Shown here piece by piece: positions 32,038-38,673 of a stretch of 38,673 nucleotides of DNA; within the stretch, counting starts at the first letter, position 1, and each line of letters opens with the position of its first letter. A model generated the notes under the pieces. It did no database searches and was not told the DNA's origin. It was given only the letters and a program-made list of their open reading frames with translations. Source of the DNA: CAHJXF01 sp038240015 (lineage in GTDB: Bacteria; Pseudomonadota; Gammaproteobacteria; Burkholderiales; Burkholderiaceae_D). The translations under genes were made by a program, and so were the position numbers. The stretch covers positions 1 through 38,673 of the forward strand of contig JBBSEF010000024.1 in the NCBI GenBank assembly GCA_038240015.1, written 5' to 3'.

Positions 32038-33348
32038 TCAAACGCGTCGCGGAAAAACGATCTGCGCGAGCAGGCCTCCGCCTTCGCGCGAAGTCAATTC
32101 GAAGCGCGCGCGATGACGTTGCGCGATGCGATCGATGATCGCCAGCCCGAGCCCGGCGCCATTGGCCTGACTCCTCGCAGTATCGAGCCGTGTGAAGGGT
32201 TGCTTCATGCGCCGGATGGCTTCCTCCGGTATGCCGCCTCCACGGTCGGCGACTTCGAGACGGGTCGGCTGGTCGCGTGTGCGGATGGTCAGATGGACCG
32301 TGTCGGTTCCGGGAGTCGATGCGTAGCGGCGCGCGTTCTCCGCGAGGTTCAGGATCACGCGCCTGATTTCGGTGGGATGCGCACTGATCGGCGTCGTCGC
32401 TTCCAGATCGGCATCGATCACGAAGCGCTCGTCTGTGGGAATCTCGTTGATGGTGTCGCGCACGATTGCGGTCAGGTCGACGTCGTCGAATACCGCGTCG
32501 CGCTCGAGCGGCCGGGCGTAGTCAAGAAACTGTCCGATGATGGCGTTCATCTGTTCGATGTCGCCCTGCATGGCCTGCCTCGAAACCTCATCCTGCACGC
32601 TCAGTTCGGCTTCGAGGCGCAAGCGCGTGAGCGGCGTGCGCAAATCGTGAGAGATGCCCGCGAGCAGCAACGCGCGATCGGCGTCGATGCGTGCAAGGTC
32701 ATCGACCATGGTGTTGAAGCTGGTGTTGGCGGCGCGAATTTCGCGCGGCCCTCGATCCGGAAGCTGCGCGGGCTTGCCGCCCTGGCCGATCAGGACGGCT
32801 GCGGTCGCAAGTCGCTTCAATGGAAGATTGATCAGGCGGCTCATCGCGATCGCGCCGAGCAGCGACAGTCCGAGTGCGGCAGCTCCCCAGCCGAGCCATT
32901 GCAATCCCGCGACGACTTCGAGGCGGTCGCGCTCGAACGCGACCCAGTAGTCGTCGCCGTCGATCGAGAAGCTGACCCACAGTCCCTCCTGTCCGTTGAC
33001 ACTGCGAACCATGCGCGTATCGCGACCGAGGCGCGCGCGGACGTAGTCGAGCATCAACCCATTCGATGGTGACTCGCGCAGCGGCTCGACGACGTCCGAC
33101 GGCTCGAGCGGATAGATGCGGATGCTTTCGTTGCTCGCGAGGTCCGCGAGCAAATCAGTGCGCTTGGCGGGATCGGAATGAACCAGCGCGGAGCGCGTCA
33201 CGTTGACCACCGACACGATGGTCTGCGCGATCTGCTGCGCGCGCGGCGCGCGCTCGATGATGCGAAAGCTCTGGAACCACGCGGCCAGACTCGCACCGAT
33301 CAACAGTGCGAGCAGCAGAAAAGTTCGCCAGAAGACGCCGCCGGGCAT
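32038..33348 (-). CDS. envZ: Osmolarity-type sensor histidine kinase EnvZ
   Basis: The 436-residue inner-membrane kinase has TM1 (VFWRTFLLLALLIGASLAAW), a periplasmic domain of about 115 residues, TM2 (LGWGAAALGLSLLGAIAMS), a HAMP domain (INLPLKRLATAA), and the H-box LLAGISHDLRTPLTRLRLE with phospho-acceptor His234. The N-box LNLAENARRYA, ADRGGGIP and GAGLGLAI of the ATPase domain follow. It lies 22 bases after ompR on the same strand. The periplasmic part is more variable, so the stimulus need not be osmolarity. Confidence 0.9.
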   Translation of the reverse strand: MPGGVFWRTFLLLALLIGASLAAWFQSFRIIERAPRAQQIAQTIVSVVNVTRSALVHSDPAKRTDLLADLASNESIRIYPLEPSDVVEPLRESPSNGLMLDYVRARLGRDTRMVRSVNGQEGLWVSFSIDGDDYWVAFERDRLEVVAGLQWLGWGAAALGLSLLGAIAMSRLINLPLKRLATAAVLIGQGGKPAQLPDRGPREIRAANTSFNTMVDDLARIDADRALLLAGISHDLRTPLTRLRLEAELSVQDEVSRQAMQGDIEQMNAIIGQFLDYARPLERDAVFDDVDLTAIVRDTINEIPTDERFVIDADLEATTPISAHPTEIRRVILNLAENARRYASTPGTDTVHLTIRTRDQPTRLEVADRGGGIPEEAIRRMKQPFTRLDTARSQANGAGLGLAIIDRIAQRHRARFELTSREGGGLLAQIVFPRRV

Positions 33349-33370
33349 GTCCGGTCAGGATCCGTCGTCG

Positions 33371-34168
33371 CTACTTCTTGTTGTCGTCGGAGCGATTCGA
33401 CGCGGTGTCCGCCGCGACCGGTGTCGACTCTGCGGTGGCGGGCTGTGGCGGCCCGTCGGGGATGAATACGTAGCCCAGACCCCACACCGTCTGGATATAA
33501 CGCGGGTTCGATGGGTCGGTCTCGATCAGTTTGCGTAGCCGCGAGATCTGAACGTCGAGGCTGCGATCGAAGACTTCGTACTCGCGACCTCGCGCGAGCT
33601 CCATCAATTTTTCGCGCGACAGCGGCTGGCGCGGGTGACGCGCAAACGTTTTCATCACCGCGAACTCGCCGGTCGTCAGCGATTTGGTCTGGCCGTCGTG
33701 CGTGAGCGTACGGGTCTGAAGATTGAGCAGGTACGGACCGAACTCGAAGGTCTCGAGATCCGACGCGGGCGCGCCCGGCGCTTCGGGAGCGCCGCGACGA
33801 CGAAGCACCGCATGGATGCGCGCAACCAATTCGCGCGGGTTGAAAGGCTTGGGCAGGTAATCGTCGGCGCCCAGTTCGAGTCCGATGATGCGGTCCACCT
33901 CGTCGCCGCGCGCGGTCAGCATGATGATCGGCGTCGTGTCGTTCGCGCCGCGCAGCTTGCGGCAGATGGCAAGACCGTCTTCACCCGGCAGCATCAGGTC
34001 GAGGACGACGAGGTCGAAGCGCTCGCGCGTCCACAGCTTGTTCATCGCCGCCGCACCCTCGGCGAGAAAGACATTGAAGCCTTGCTCGGTGAGATAGCGG
34101 CGCAGCAGATCGCGCAGTCTCTGATCGTCGTCGACGACAAGGATCTTGTTGGGTGTGGTTGCAGTCAT
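33371..34168 (-). CDS. ompR: Response regulator OmpR
   Basis: The 265-residue regulator has a receiver domain (KILVVDDDQRLRDLL, phospho-acceptor Asp57 in LVVLDLMLPGEDG, MLTARGDEVDRI) and a C-terminal winged helix (ETFEFGPYLLNL, LTTGEFAVMKTFARHP, SLDVQISRLRKLIE). It controls outer-membrane and other envelope genes after phosphorylation by the adjacent EnvZ. An extra 30-residue polar tail follows the wing. ATG 34168 fits the family; ATG 34177 is an in-frame alternative. Confidence 0.92.
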   Translation of the reverse strand: MTATTPNKILVVDDDQRLRDLLRRYLTEQGFNVFLAEGAAAMNKLWTRERFDLVVLDLMLPGEDGLAICRKLRGANDTTPIIMLTARGDEVDRIIGLELGADDYLPKPFNPRELVARIHAVLRRRGAPEAPGAPASDLETFEFGPYLLNLQTRTLTHDGQTKSLTTGEFAVMKTFARHPRQPLSREKLMELARGREYEVFDRSLDVQISRLRKLIETDPSNPRYIQTVWGLGYVFIPDGPPQPATAESTPVAADTASNRSDDNKK

Positions 34169-34432
34169 GGCGTGCATGTTAATGCGCTGCTTCGCTGCGT
34201 GTCACGGCTATCGGTAAATAGCCGCTCTGGAAGACATTGCGAAACATGACGCGGCGTTTGGAATGCGCGGCGTGCCGCATAGCGAGACGGAAGATGAGTC
34301 CCTTGGCAACGGGACACACTAAGTTACAAAAGTTGAACGACGGGCAACAGTGAGAACAGGCCGCAGGTCCTAACATGCTGCTCTGTAGCCGGAGCCGACC
34401 GGACTCGTTCTTCGAAATCGTTCTTCCACGCC

Positions 34433-34885
34433 ATGTCGTTACGCAACCCACAAGCATCGTCAGCCTTCCAGCGCATCCGCATGGCATTCGCCGCTGCATG
34501 TGTCGGCGTGCTTTCCGGTTTGATGACGATGGAGCATGCGCATGCGCGCCCGTTCGATCCGCATGGCGATGGGTTCGTGCGGATGATGCAGGTGCGGGGT
34601 CCGGGGTTGGCCGAAGAGCGCGCGAACGAACGAGCCATGCGTCAGGCCGCGCGCGCGCAACGCCAGCAACAGATGCAAGGGCAACGTGGTGCGCAGCGGA
34701 ACGAACAGATGATTCAGCGCGGACCCGAGCGCGAGGTTGCGGTAGCTCCGCCGGCTGAGCGCCAGGCGGAAGGCGGCCGTCCCGGTCGGCTGAGTCCCGA
34801 TGAACGACGCGCCTTGCGGCAGCAGATCAATCAGGCGGGCAGGGATGTGTATCGACCGGGCACGCCACCCGAGTCGCGCCCGTAG
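34433..34885 (+). CDS. Small secreted protein of unknown function, Arg/Gln-rich
   Basis: The 150-residue protein is not recognised as a characterised family. It has a signal peptide (MAFAAACVGVLSGLMTMEHAHA, cleavage near residue 38), then a very charged helical region rich in Arg, Gln and Ala (AMRQAARAQRQQQMQGQRGA). The C-terminal block SPDERRALRQQINQAGRDVY recalls a motif I associate with betaproteobacterial exported proteins. It is divergent from ompR across a 264-base spacer and ends close to the HD-GYP gene stop, with which it converges. Confidence 0.65.
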   Translation: MSLRNPQASSAFQRIRMAFAAACVGVLSGLMTMEHAHARPFDPHGDGFVRMMQVRGPGLAEERANERAMRQAARAQRQQQMQGQRGAQRNEQMIQRGPEREVAVAPPAERQAEGGRPGRLSPDERRALRQQINQAGRDVYRPGTPPESRP

Positions 34886-34930
34886 TCGTGTAGAAGATCG
34901 TCACCCGTCGCCGGGCTGACGACCGCGCGA

Positions 34931-36961
34931 TCACTGGTCCTTCACCGCTGCCATCAACTTGCGGCGCGAGACCAGGAGGCCATTGGCCTCCATGTCCTTC
35001 AAATGCAGTTGCGTCGACGGCGGCACCGTCGTCGATCCGACGTGGCGCTCGAGCACCTTGAGAAAGGGCTTGATGAGGCGCGGGTCGAAATGCGTTCCCG
35101 ACTCGCACATCATCTGCTCGACGGTGATGCGATGCGGCCAGGCGCGCTTGTAAGGCCGCGCGTTGGTCAATGCATCGTAAACGTCGGCGAGCGCGCACAG
35201 GCGCGCTTCCAGAGGAATGCGTTCGCCGGTCAGATTGTGCGGATAGCCGGCGCCGTTCCACCACTCGTGGTGATGGCGAGCGATGACCGCCGCCATCTGC
35301 AACGTCGGGTCGTCCGAATGCTGAAGCAGAAATCCGCCCACTTCCGCATGGGCTCGCATCGCGGTCAGCTCGCCCGGATCGAGCGGGCCGGGCTTGAGCA
35401 GGATCAATTCGTTGACGCTGATCTTGCCGATGTCGTGCAGCCGCGCGGCGTGGTCGATGCGCGCGCAATACTCTTCGTCCATGCCGATCTCGGCGGCCAG
35501 CATGCCTGCGAGACGCCCCACGCGAAAGCAGTGCTGCCCGGTCTGGTCGTCGAAGAACTCCGCGGCCAGCGCCCAGTTCTCGGCCATGTCGTAGGCGACC
35601 GTTCGTATCGAGGTCTTGAGCGACGCGGTCCGCAAGCGCGCCAGATCGTCGTGAATCGCGGTCAGCTCGTCGTGCTTCTTGATGAGGCGTGAAGCCGAGA
35701 GCGGCTTAGACGCTTCGATGCCCGGCTTGACTTGCGAGGTGTCGTCGGCCAGCCATCGGCGCGCGTTCGCGAACGGGTCGAAGGCATCGTGCTGCCTGCG
35801 ATGCGAAGAGCGCGGAACCCTGGAGTCGCGCAGGACCACGACGCCCTGGTCGCTCATCTGACGATAGAACTTGGCGTGCTTGACGCTGGTGGTGTATTCG
35901 ACCAGTTCCTTCGCGTACGCCATGCCGACCTCGGCCTCCTCGCGGCTGACCGGACGGCTATGCACCTGCATCAACGCGCGAAGCACATCGCCGTGATACA
36001 GATGATTGTGCTTGCTGCGGTGGTAGAGCTCGCGCAGAACGTTCCTGGCCGCGGCTTCGCGCTGCGGATCGTGACTGGCCCAATCGCACAGCGACCCCGC
36101 GATCGAAAGCTGGATGGCGACGCACGGATTCTTCGCATGCGCGAGCCGCGCCTTGGCCGCGTCGATCAACATCTCGGCGGTTTCCGCGTCGTCGTGGGCA
36201 AGCAGATAGATGGTGCGGTTGTATTCGAACGATGCGCGGCTCGAGTCGTCGATCAACGGATTGTCGCCGGCCTCGGCGGCCACCATCATGTAGCGCAGCG
36301 CCGCGACTTCGTCGCCCAGTCGATGCGCGCAAAAGATGCCGTTGACGGCGCTGGAAAAACGCACATGCTCGGCTTCACGCGTATCGATCCGATAGGCCAG
36401 CGATCTGTCGATGACTTCGAGCGCGTCGCGATAGCAGCCCATTTCCTTGAGCAGCGAGCCGGTCATCATGTACGACACGCATTCGAAGAAGGGATCGCCC
36501 AACTCGCGCGCGAGCATCAGTGTTCGCTCGAAACACTTGCAGGCCTCTTCGAAATTCGCGCTGTCGTAATACACCGCACCGAGCGAATTGCAGGCGCGAC
36601 GCTCGAGGTTCTTCAGGCCATGCCGGCTTGCGAGGTCGCGCGCGGCGATGCCGCGAGGGATGCCGTCGAAGCTGCATCCGGTGCGCTGGAAATAAAAGCA
36701 GGCCTTGACGAGCAGCGTGACCCGATCCTCGACGTGTTCATCGCCGTCCATACCCATCAGCAGCGTGGTCAGGCGGTCGACCGTGGTTCGGTTTTCGGCG
36801 TTGAAATGCCTGACCGCTTCGAGCAACGCCTCGCGTAGCGATGAGAACGATGCATCTCCGCCTGCACGCTCATCCAGCGCGCCATATGCGTCGCCACTCA
36901 CCGGGGTGCGCGGTTCGATCTTGCGGAAACCAAAATCGCTTTCGGGAAAACTGTTGCTCAT
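34931..36961 (-). CDS. TPR-like helical repeat protein with C-terminal HD-GYP domain
   Basis: The 676-residue cytoplasmic protein has an N-terminal half (about 60-370) of helical hairpins of TPR type, e.g. RACNSLGAVYYDSANFEEA and SYMMTGSLLKEMGCYRDA. There is no receiver domain or membrane segment. From about 470 an HD-GYP domain follows: AARLHDIGKISVNELIL with His509-Asp510, MRAHAEVGGFLL, ARHHHEWWNGAGYP with the GYP at 572-574, and LADVYDALTNARPYKR. All metal ligands appear intact, so c-di-GMP phosphodiesterase activity is likely. TPR domains bind peptides in several regulators, and a 41-residue peptide gene is divergent 93 bases away. ATG 36961 or 36976 are both possible. Confidence 0.85.
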   Translation of the reverse strand: MSNSFPESDFGFRKIEPRTPVSGDAYGALDERAGGDASFSSLREALLEAVRHFNAENRTTVDRLTTLLMGMDGDEHVEDRVTLLVKACFYFQRTGCSFDGIPRGIAARDLASRHGLKNLERRACNSLGAVYYDSANFEEACKCFERTLMLARELGDPFFECVSYMMTGSLLKEMGCYRDALEVIDRSLAYRIDTREAEHVRFSSAVNGIFCAHRLGDEVAALRYMMVAAEAGDNPLIDDSSRASFEYNRTIYLLAHDDAETAEMLIDAAKARLAHAKNPCVAIQLSIAGSLCDWASHDPQREAAARNVLRELYHRSKHNHLYHGDVLRALMQVHSRPVSREEAEVGMAYAKELVEYTTSVKHAKFYRQMSDQGVVVLRDSRVPRSSHRRQHDAFDPFANARRWLADDTSQVKPGIEASKPLSASRLIKKHDELTAIHDDLARLRTASLKTSIRTVAYDMAENWALAAEFFDDQTGQHCFRVGRLAGMLAAEIGMDEEYCARIDHAARLHDIGKISVNELILLKPGPLDPGELTAMRAHAEVGGFLLQHSDDPTLQMAAVIARHHHEWWNGAGYPHNLTGERIPLEARLCALADVYDALTNARPYKRAWPHRITVEQMMCESGTHFDPRLIKPFLKVLERHVGSTTVPPSTQLHLKDMEANGLLVSRRKLMAAVKDQ

Positions 36962-37054
36962 TGATATCGCAATCACAGGGTTACTACAGTAGCCTCGATC
37001 GTAGTCGCTCTCGGCGACCGGGCAACTTTAACCAGCACGACCTTGGAGCACACC

Positions 37055-37180
37055 ATGAACGCCGATCTGCACACCCTCGCTGAAATCATCACGACCCAAC
37101 AACAACCGCAGTACGTGTTCGTTGTCGATGCCGATCTGGCCCAGGTCGGAGGCGGAGGTACTCCCGCAGTCGACTACTGA
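37055..37180 (+). CDS. 41-residue peptide with double-glycine-leader-like C-terminal region
   Basis: A short gene with GGAG at 37045-37048 before ATG 37055. The product begins MNADLHTLAEIITTQ and ends DADLAQVGGGGTPAVDY. The segment DLAQVGGG fits the ELxxVxGG pattern of double-glycine leaders, with cleavage expected after the third Gly. That would leave a tail of only seven residues (GTPAVDY). It has no signal peptide, Cys or membrane stretch. No C39-peptidase transporter is seen in the window. It is divergent from the TPR-HD-GYP gene. A hairpin (37209-37214 with 37224-37229) lies shortly after its stop. The function is unknown and the leader reading is inference. Confidence 0.6.
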   Translation: MNADLHTLAEIITTQQQPQYVFVVDADLAQVGGGGTPAVDY

Positions 37181-37208
37181 TCGCTCCTCTTTCACTTCTC
37201 TTCGCTTG

Positions 37209-37229
37209 CGGAAGCCTGTCAGTCTTCCG
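37209..37229 (+). terminator. Weak hairpin after the micropeptide gene
   Basis: CGGAAG pairs with CTTCCG across a nine-base loop, 29 bases after the peptide stop. There is no T run, so termination strength is doubtful. Two copies of TTCGAA (37230-37235, 37238-37243) follow directly. Confidence 0.3.
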
Positions 37230-37299
37230 TTCGAACATTCGAAGCGACGCCCGATGGCGCCGCTTTTGTATTCGCGCCTTGATTCGAGTCCGTGCGTAG

Positions 37300-37319
37300 A
37301 TGATAGGGAACGCTATCAT
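37300..37319. promoter_or_regulatory. Perfect operator-like dyad upstream of tsaB
   Basis: ATGATAG and CTATCAT are perfect inverted repeats around a six-base centre. TTGATT at 37279-37284 with GATAGG at 37302-37307 gives a 17-base-spaced weak promoter whose -10 lies inside the dyad, the classic position for a repressor site. The 294-base stretch 37181-37474 holds this dyad and the hairpin before it, and I see no gene in it. Confidence 0.45.
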
Positions 37320-37474
37320 TTACCATAGCTCAATCGGCCTCGTCCTTTTGTCTGGCCCGTGTGGCGCGGTAGCCGACGATCTGTTGTGAGTGTACAACGC
37401 ATTCCCTGCCGCCGGCCGTCCTCTACACTCGAGTCCCTCCCTTCGATGTGGGTTCCTGGTTTGTACCGCATCTC

Positions 37475-38278
37475 ATGAGACCGGCGATACTCGGCATTGA
37501 CACATCCGGCACATCGTGTTCAGTCGCGCTCGTGCACGGATCGCTTCTGTACGAGCGGCGCGCCGCAGTCGGCAACGCGCATTCGCAACACGTGCTGGCG
37601 ATGGTCAGCGAGGTCCTGGTTGAAGCGTCGCTATCGCTCGAGCAATGCGACGCGATCGCATACGCGGCGGGTCCGGGCTCGTTTACCGGCTTGCGCGTCG
37701 CGTGCGCGGTCGCTCAGGGTCTCGCATTCGGCGCGGGCCTTCCGGTGGTTGCTATCGGGACGCTGGATGCGATTGCGCATGCGGTCCTCGCTCCGACGAA
37801 CGAGCGATCCATCCAGGTTCTCGTCGCGATGGATGCGCGTATGGGCGAGGTCTATTGGTCGGTGATGGACTGGACCGCGAATCGATTGCGAGCTTTAGCG
37901 CCGCCCGCTCTCGCACCAGCCGCAGCGCTTCGGGATCGAATCGCCGAGCGCATTGCTGAACGCACGCCCGCGCCGATCGCGCTGGGCTGCGGCAACGCAT
38001 GGGCTATCCACGGTGACGCGATGAACGACCTGGTCGAGCGGGTCGTCGTTCGCGACACGGCCGACGCGGTCGACGTCGCGCAGCTCGGACGAATCGCGCA
38101 CGAGGAGGGTCGGGCCATCGCGCCCGAGGACGCGGCTCCGCTTTACGTGCGCGATGAGGTGGCCCTCACGATGGTGGAACGCGCGGCTGAACGCGACGCG
38201 AAGCGGCAACGAGAATCGTCGCCGCGCTCGCAGGCTGCGGTGGAAGCGCGGGAGCGCGACGTCGTGAGCCCGTCGTGA
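37475..38278 (+). CDS. tsaB: tRNA threonylcarbamoyladenosine biosynthesis protein TsaB
   Basis: Scaffold subunit of the TsaBDE complex that makes t6A37 in ANN-decoding tRNAs. The 267 residues show ILGIDTSGTSCSVAL, SQHVLAMVSEVL, the family hallmark AAGPGSFTGLRVACAVAQGLA and VAMDARMGEVYWSV. A C-terminal 35-residue Arg/Glu-rich tail is longer than in E. coli (231 residues). ATG 37475 fits the family start; the upstream in-frame ATG at 37448 adds nine residues. Its TGA overlaps the GTG of rimI (GTGA), so they form an operon. Confidence 0.94.
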   Translation: MRPAILGIDTSGTSCSVALVHGSLLYERRAAVGNAHSQHVLAMVSEVLVEASLSLEQCDAIAYAAGPGSFTGLRVACAVAQGLAFGAGLPVVAIGTLDAIAHAVLAPTNERSIQVLVAMDARMGEVYWSVMDWTANRLRALAPPALAPAAALRDRIAERIAERTPAPIALGCGNAWAIHGDAMNDLVERVVVRDTADAVDVAQLGRIAHEEGRAIAPEDAAPLYVRDEVALTMVERAAERDAKRQRESSPRSQAAVEARERDVVSPS

Positions 38279-38673
38279 GCGCACAACCGATCGAGCCGCT
38301 CTTCGACGCGACCACAGCGTCGCTCGCGCCCATGCGCCTGGCCGACATCGCCGAAGTCGCGGCGATCGAACGATCGATCTATTCCGCGCCGTGGACCGAA
38401 GGCAACTTCGTCGACTCGCTGACCGCGGGTTATTGCGCGTGGGTGTCGCGCCTGGCCGAGCCTTCCGGCGATCCCGTGAAGCAGCAGGCGCAGGACATCG
38501 TCGGCTATTTCGTCGTGATGGTGGCCGTCGATGAGGCGCATCTGCTGAACGTGAGCGTTGCCCTGCCGTGGCAACGGCGCGGTCACGGGCTGTACCTGTT
38601 GCGCAGGGCCACGTCGCTCGCGCTCGACTACAACGCGTCGTCTGTGATCCTCGAGGTGCGTCCCTCGAACATG
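38275..38673 (+). CDS. rimI: Ribosomal protein S18-alanine N-acetyltransferase RimI (3' end outside window)
   Basis: GNAT acetyltransferase, of which 133 codons are visible. It starts with GTG overlapping the tsaB stop. PMRLADIAEVAAIERSIYSAPWTEGNF is the RimI N-terminal region (positions about 20-45; shorter parts IERSIYSAPWTEGNF are most telling). LLNVSVALPWQRRGHG holds the acetyl-CoA loop Q/RxxGxG/A, and ILEVRPSN is the conserved strand before the active-site Asn/Tyr region, which is cut by the window end. The 22-residue N-terminal extension could be trimmed if the internal ATG at codon 20 were used. tsaB-rimI is a common operon. Confidence 0.92.
   Translation, partial: MSAQPIEPLFDATTASLAPMRLADIAEVAAIERSIYSAPWTEGNFVDSLTAGYCAWVSRLAEPSGDPVKQQAQDIVGYFVVMVAVDEAHLLNVSVALPWQRRGHGLYLLRRATSLALDYNASSVILEVRPSNM

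Noticed and set aside
35732..36838. Open frame of 368 codons opposite the TPR-HD-GYP gene
   Set aside because: Antisense shadow; the translation has no recognisable domain and the minus strand has clear HD-GYP motifs.
1..38673. tRNA, rRNA, CRISPR, prophage or insertion sequence
   Set aside because: No tRNA TPsiC-arm pattern, regularly spaced repeats, transposase or phage protein was found on reading both strands; a covariance-model search would settle tRNAs and small RNAs.

Overview
The window is a chromosomal segment of a GC-rich, Gram-negative bacterium, most likely a betaproteobacterium of Burkholderiales type. This rests on the divergent fur | bamE-dapB arrangement, the long proline-rich tail on BamE, an MxKDx-repeat protein, a PEP-CTERM protein, a FimV-like protein, a DUF1178 protein, and an EnvZ/OmpR pair. 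No rRNA, tRNA, CRISPR array, prophage or insertion sequence was seen. Coding density is high and no gene-free stretch exceeds 300 bases.

Layout. 1-7421: end-truncated dadA (minus), a zinc-free quinone oxidoreductase, an MFS transporter, a pyrophosphate-type phosphofructokinase (plus), and pepN (minus). 7613-11908 (plus): a probable envelope oxidative-stress block. It holds a DUF4136 lipoprotein whose signal peptide looks frameshifted, an ECF sigma factor with an overlapping small zinc anti-sigma candidate, a secreted DUF1223 protein, a b-type cytochrome with a Tat-exported sulfite-oxidase-fold molybdoenzyme, and a secreted methionine-rich MxKDx protein. The logic resembles the hypochlorite-scavenging SigF/MrpX/YedY1 system described in Azospira, with different parts. 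12034-13021: a hotdog thioesterase and a DUF1178 protein.

13078-24188: acyl-CoA catabolism. A plus-strand run holds two adjacent acyl-CoA dehydrogenases and two adjacent MaoC hydratases. It converges on a minus-strand operon (3-hydroxyacyl-CoA dehydrogenase, enoyl-CoA hydratase, histidine phosphatase, APH-type kinase, glutathione transferase). A PEP-CTERM protein with a sigma-54-like promoter and a strong terminator follows, then a third acyl-CoA dehydrogenase.

24305-34168: a FimV-like protein overlapping a glutathione transferase, a TesA-type esterase divergent from an orphan LolD/YbbA-like ABC ATPase, dapB-bamE divergent from fur, ispF, and envZ-ompR. 34433-38673: a small secreted protein, a TPR/HD-GYP protein divergent from a 41-residue peptide with a double-glycine-leader-like end, a region with an operator-like dyad, then tsaB-rimI (rimI cut by the window end).

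The strongest candidates for something undescribed are the divergent TPR-HD-GYP / double-glycine micropeptide pair (34931-37180), the sigma/anti-sigma/MsrP-like/Met-rich block (8338-11908), and the kinase-phosphatase pair inside an acyl-CoA operon (17419-19261).
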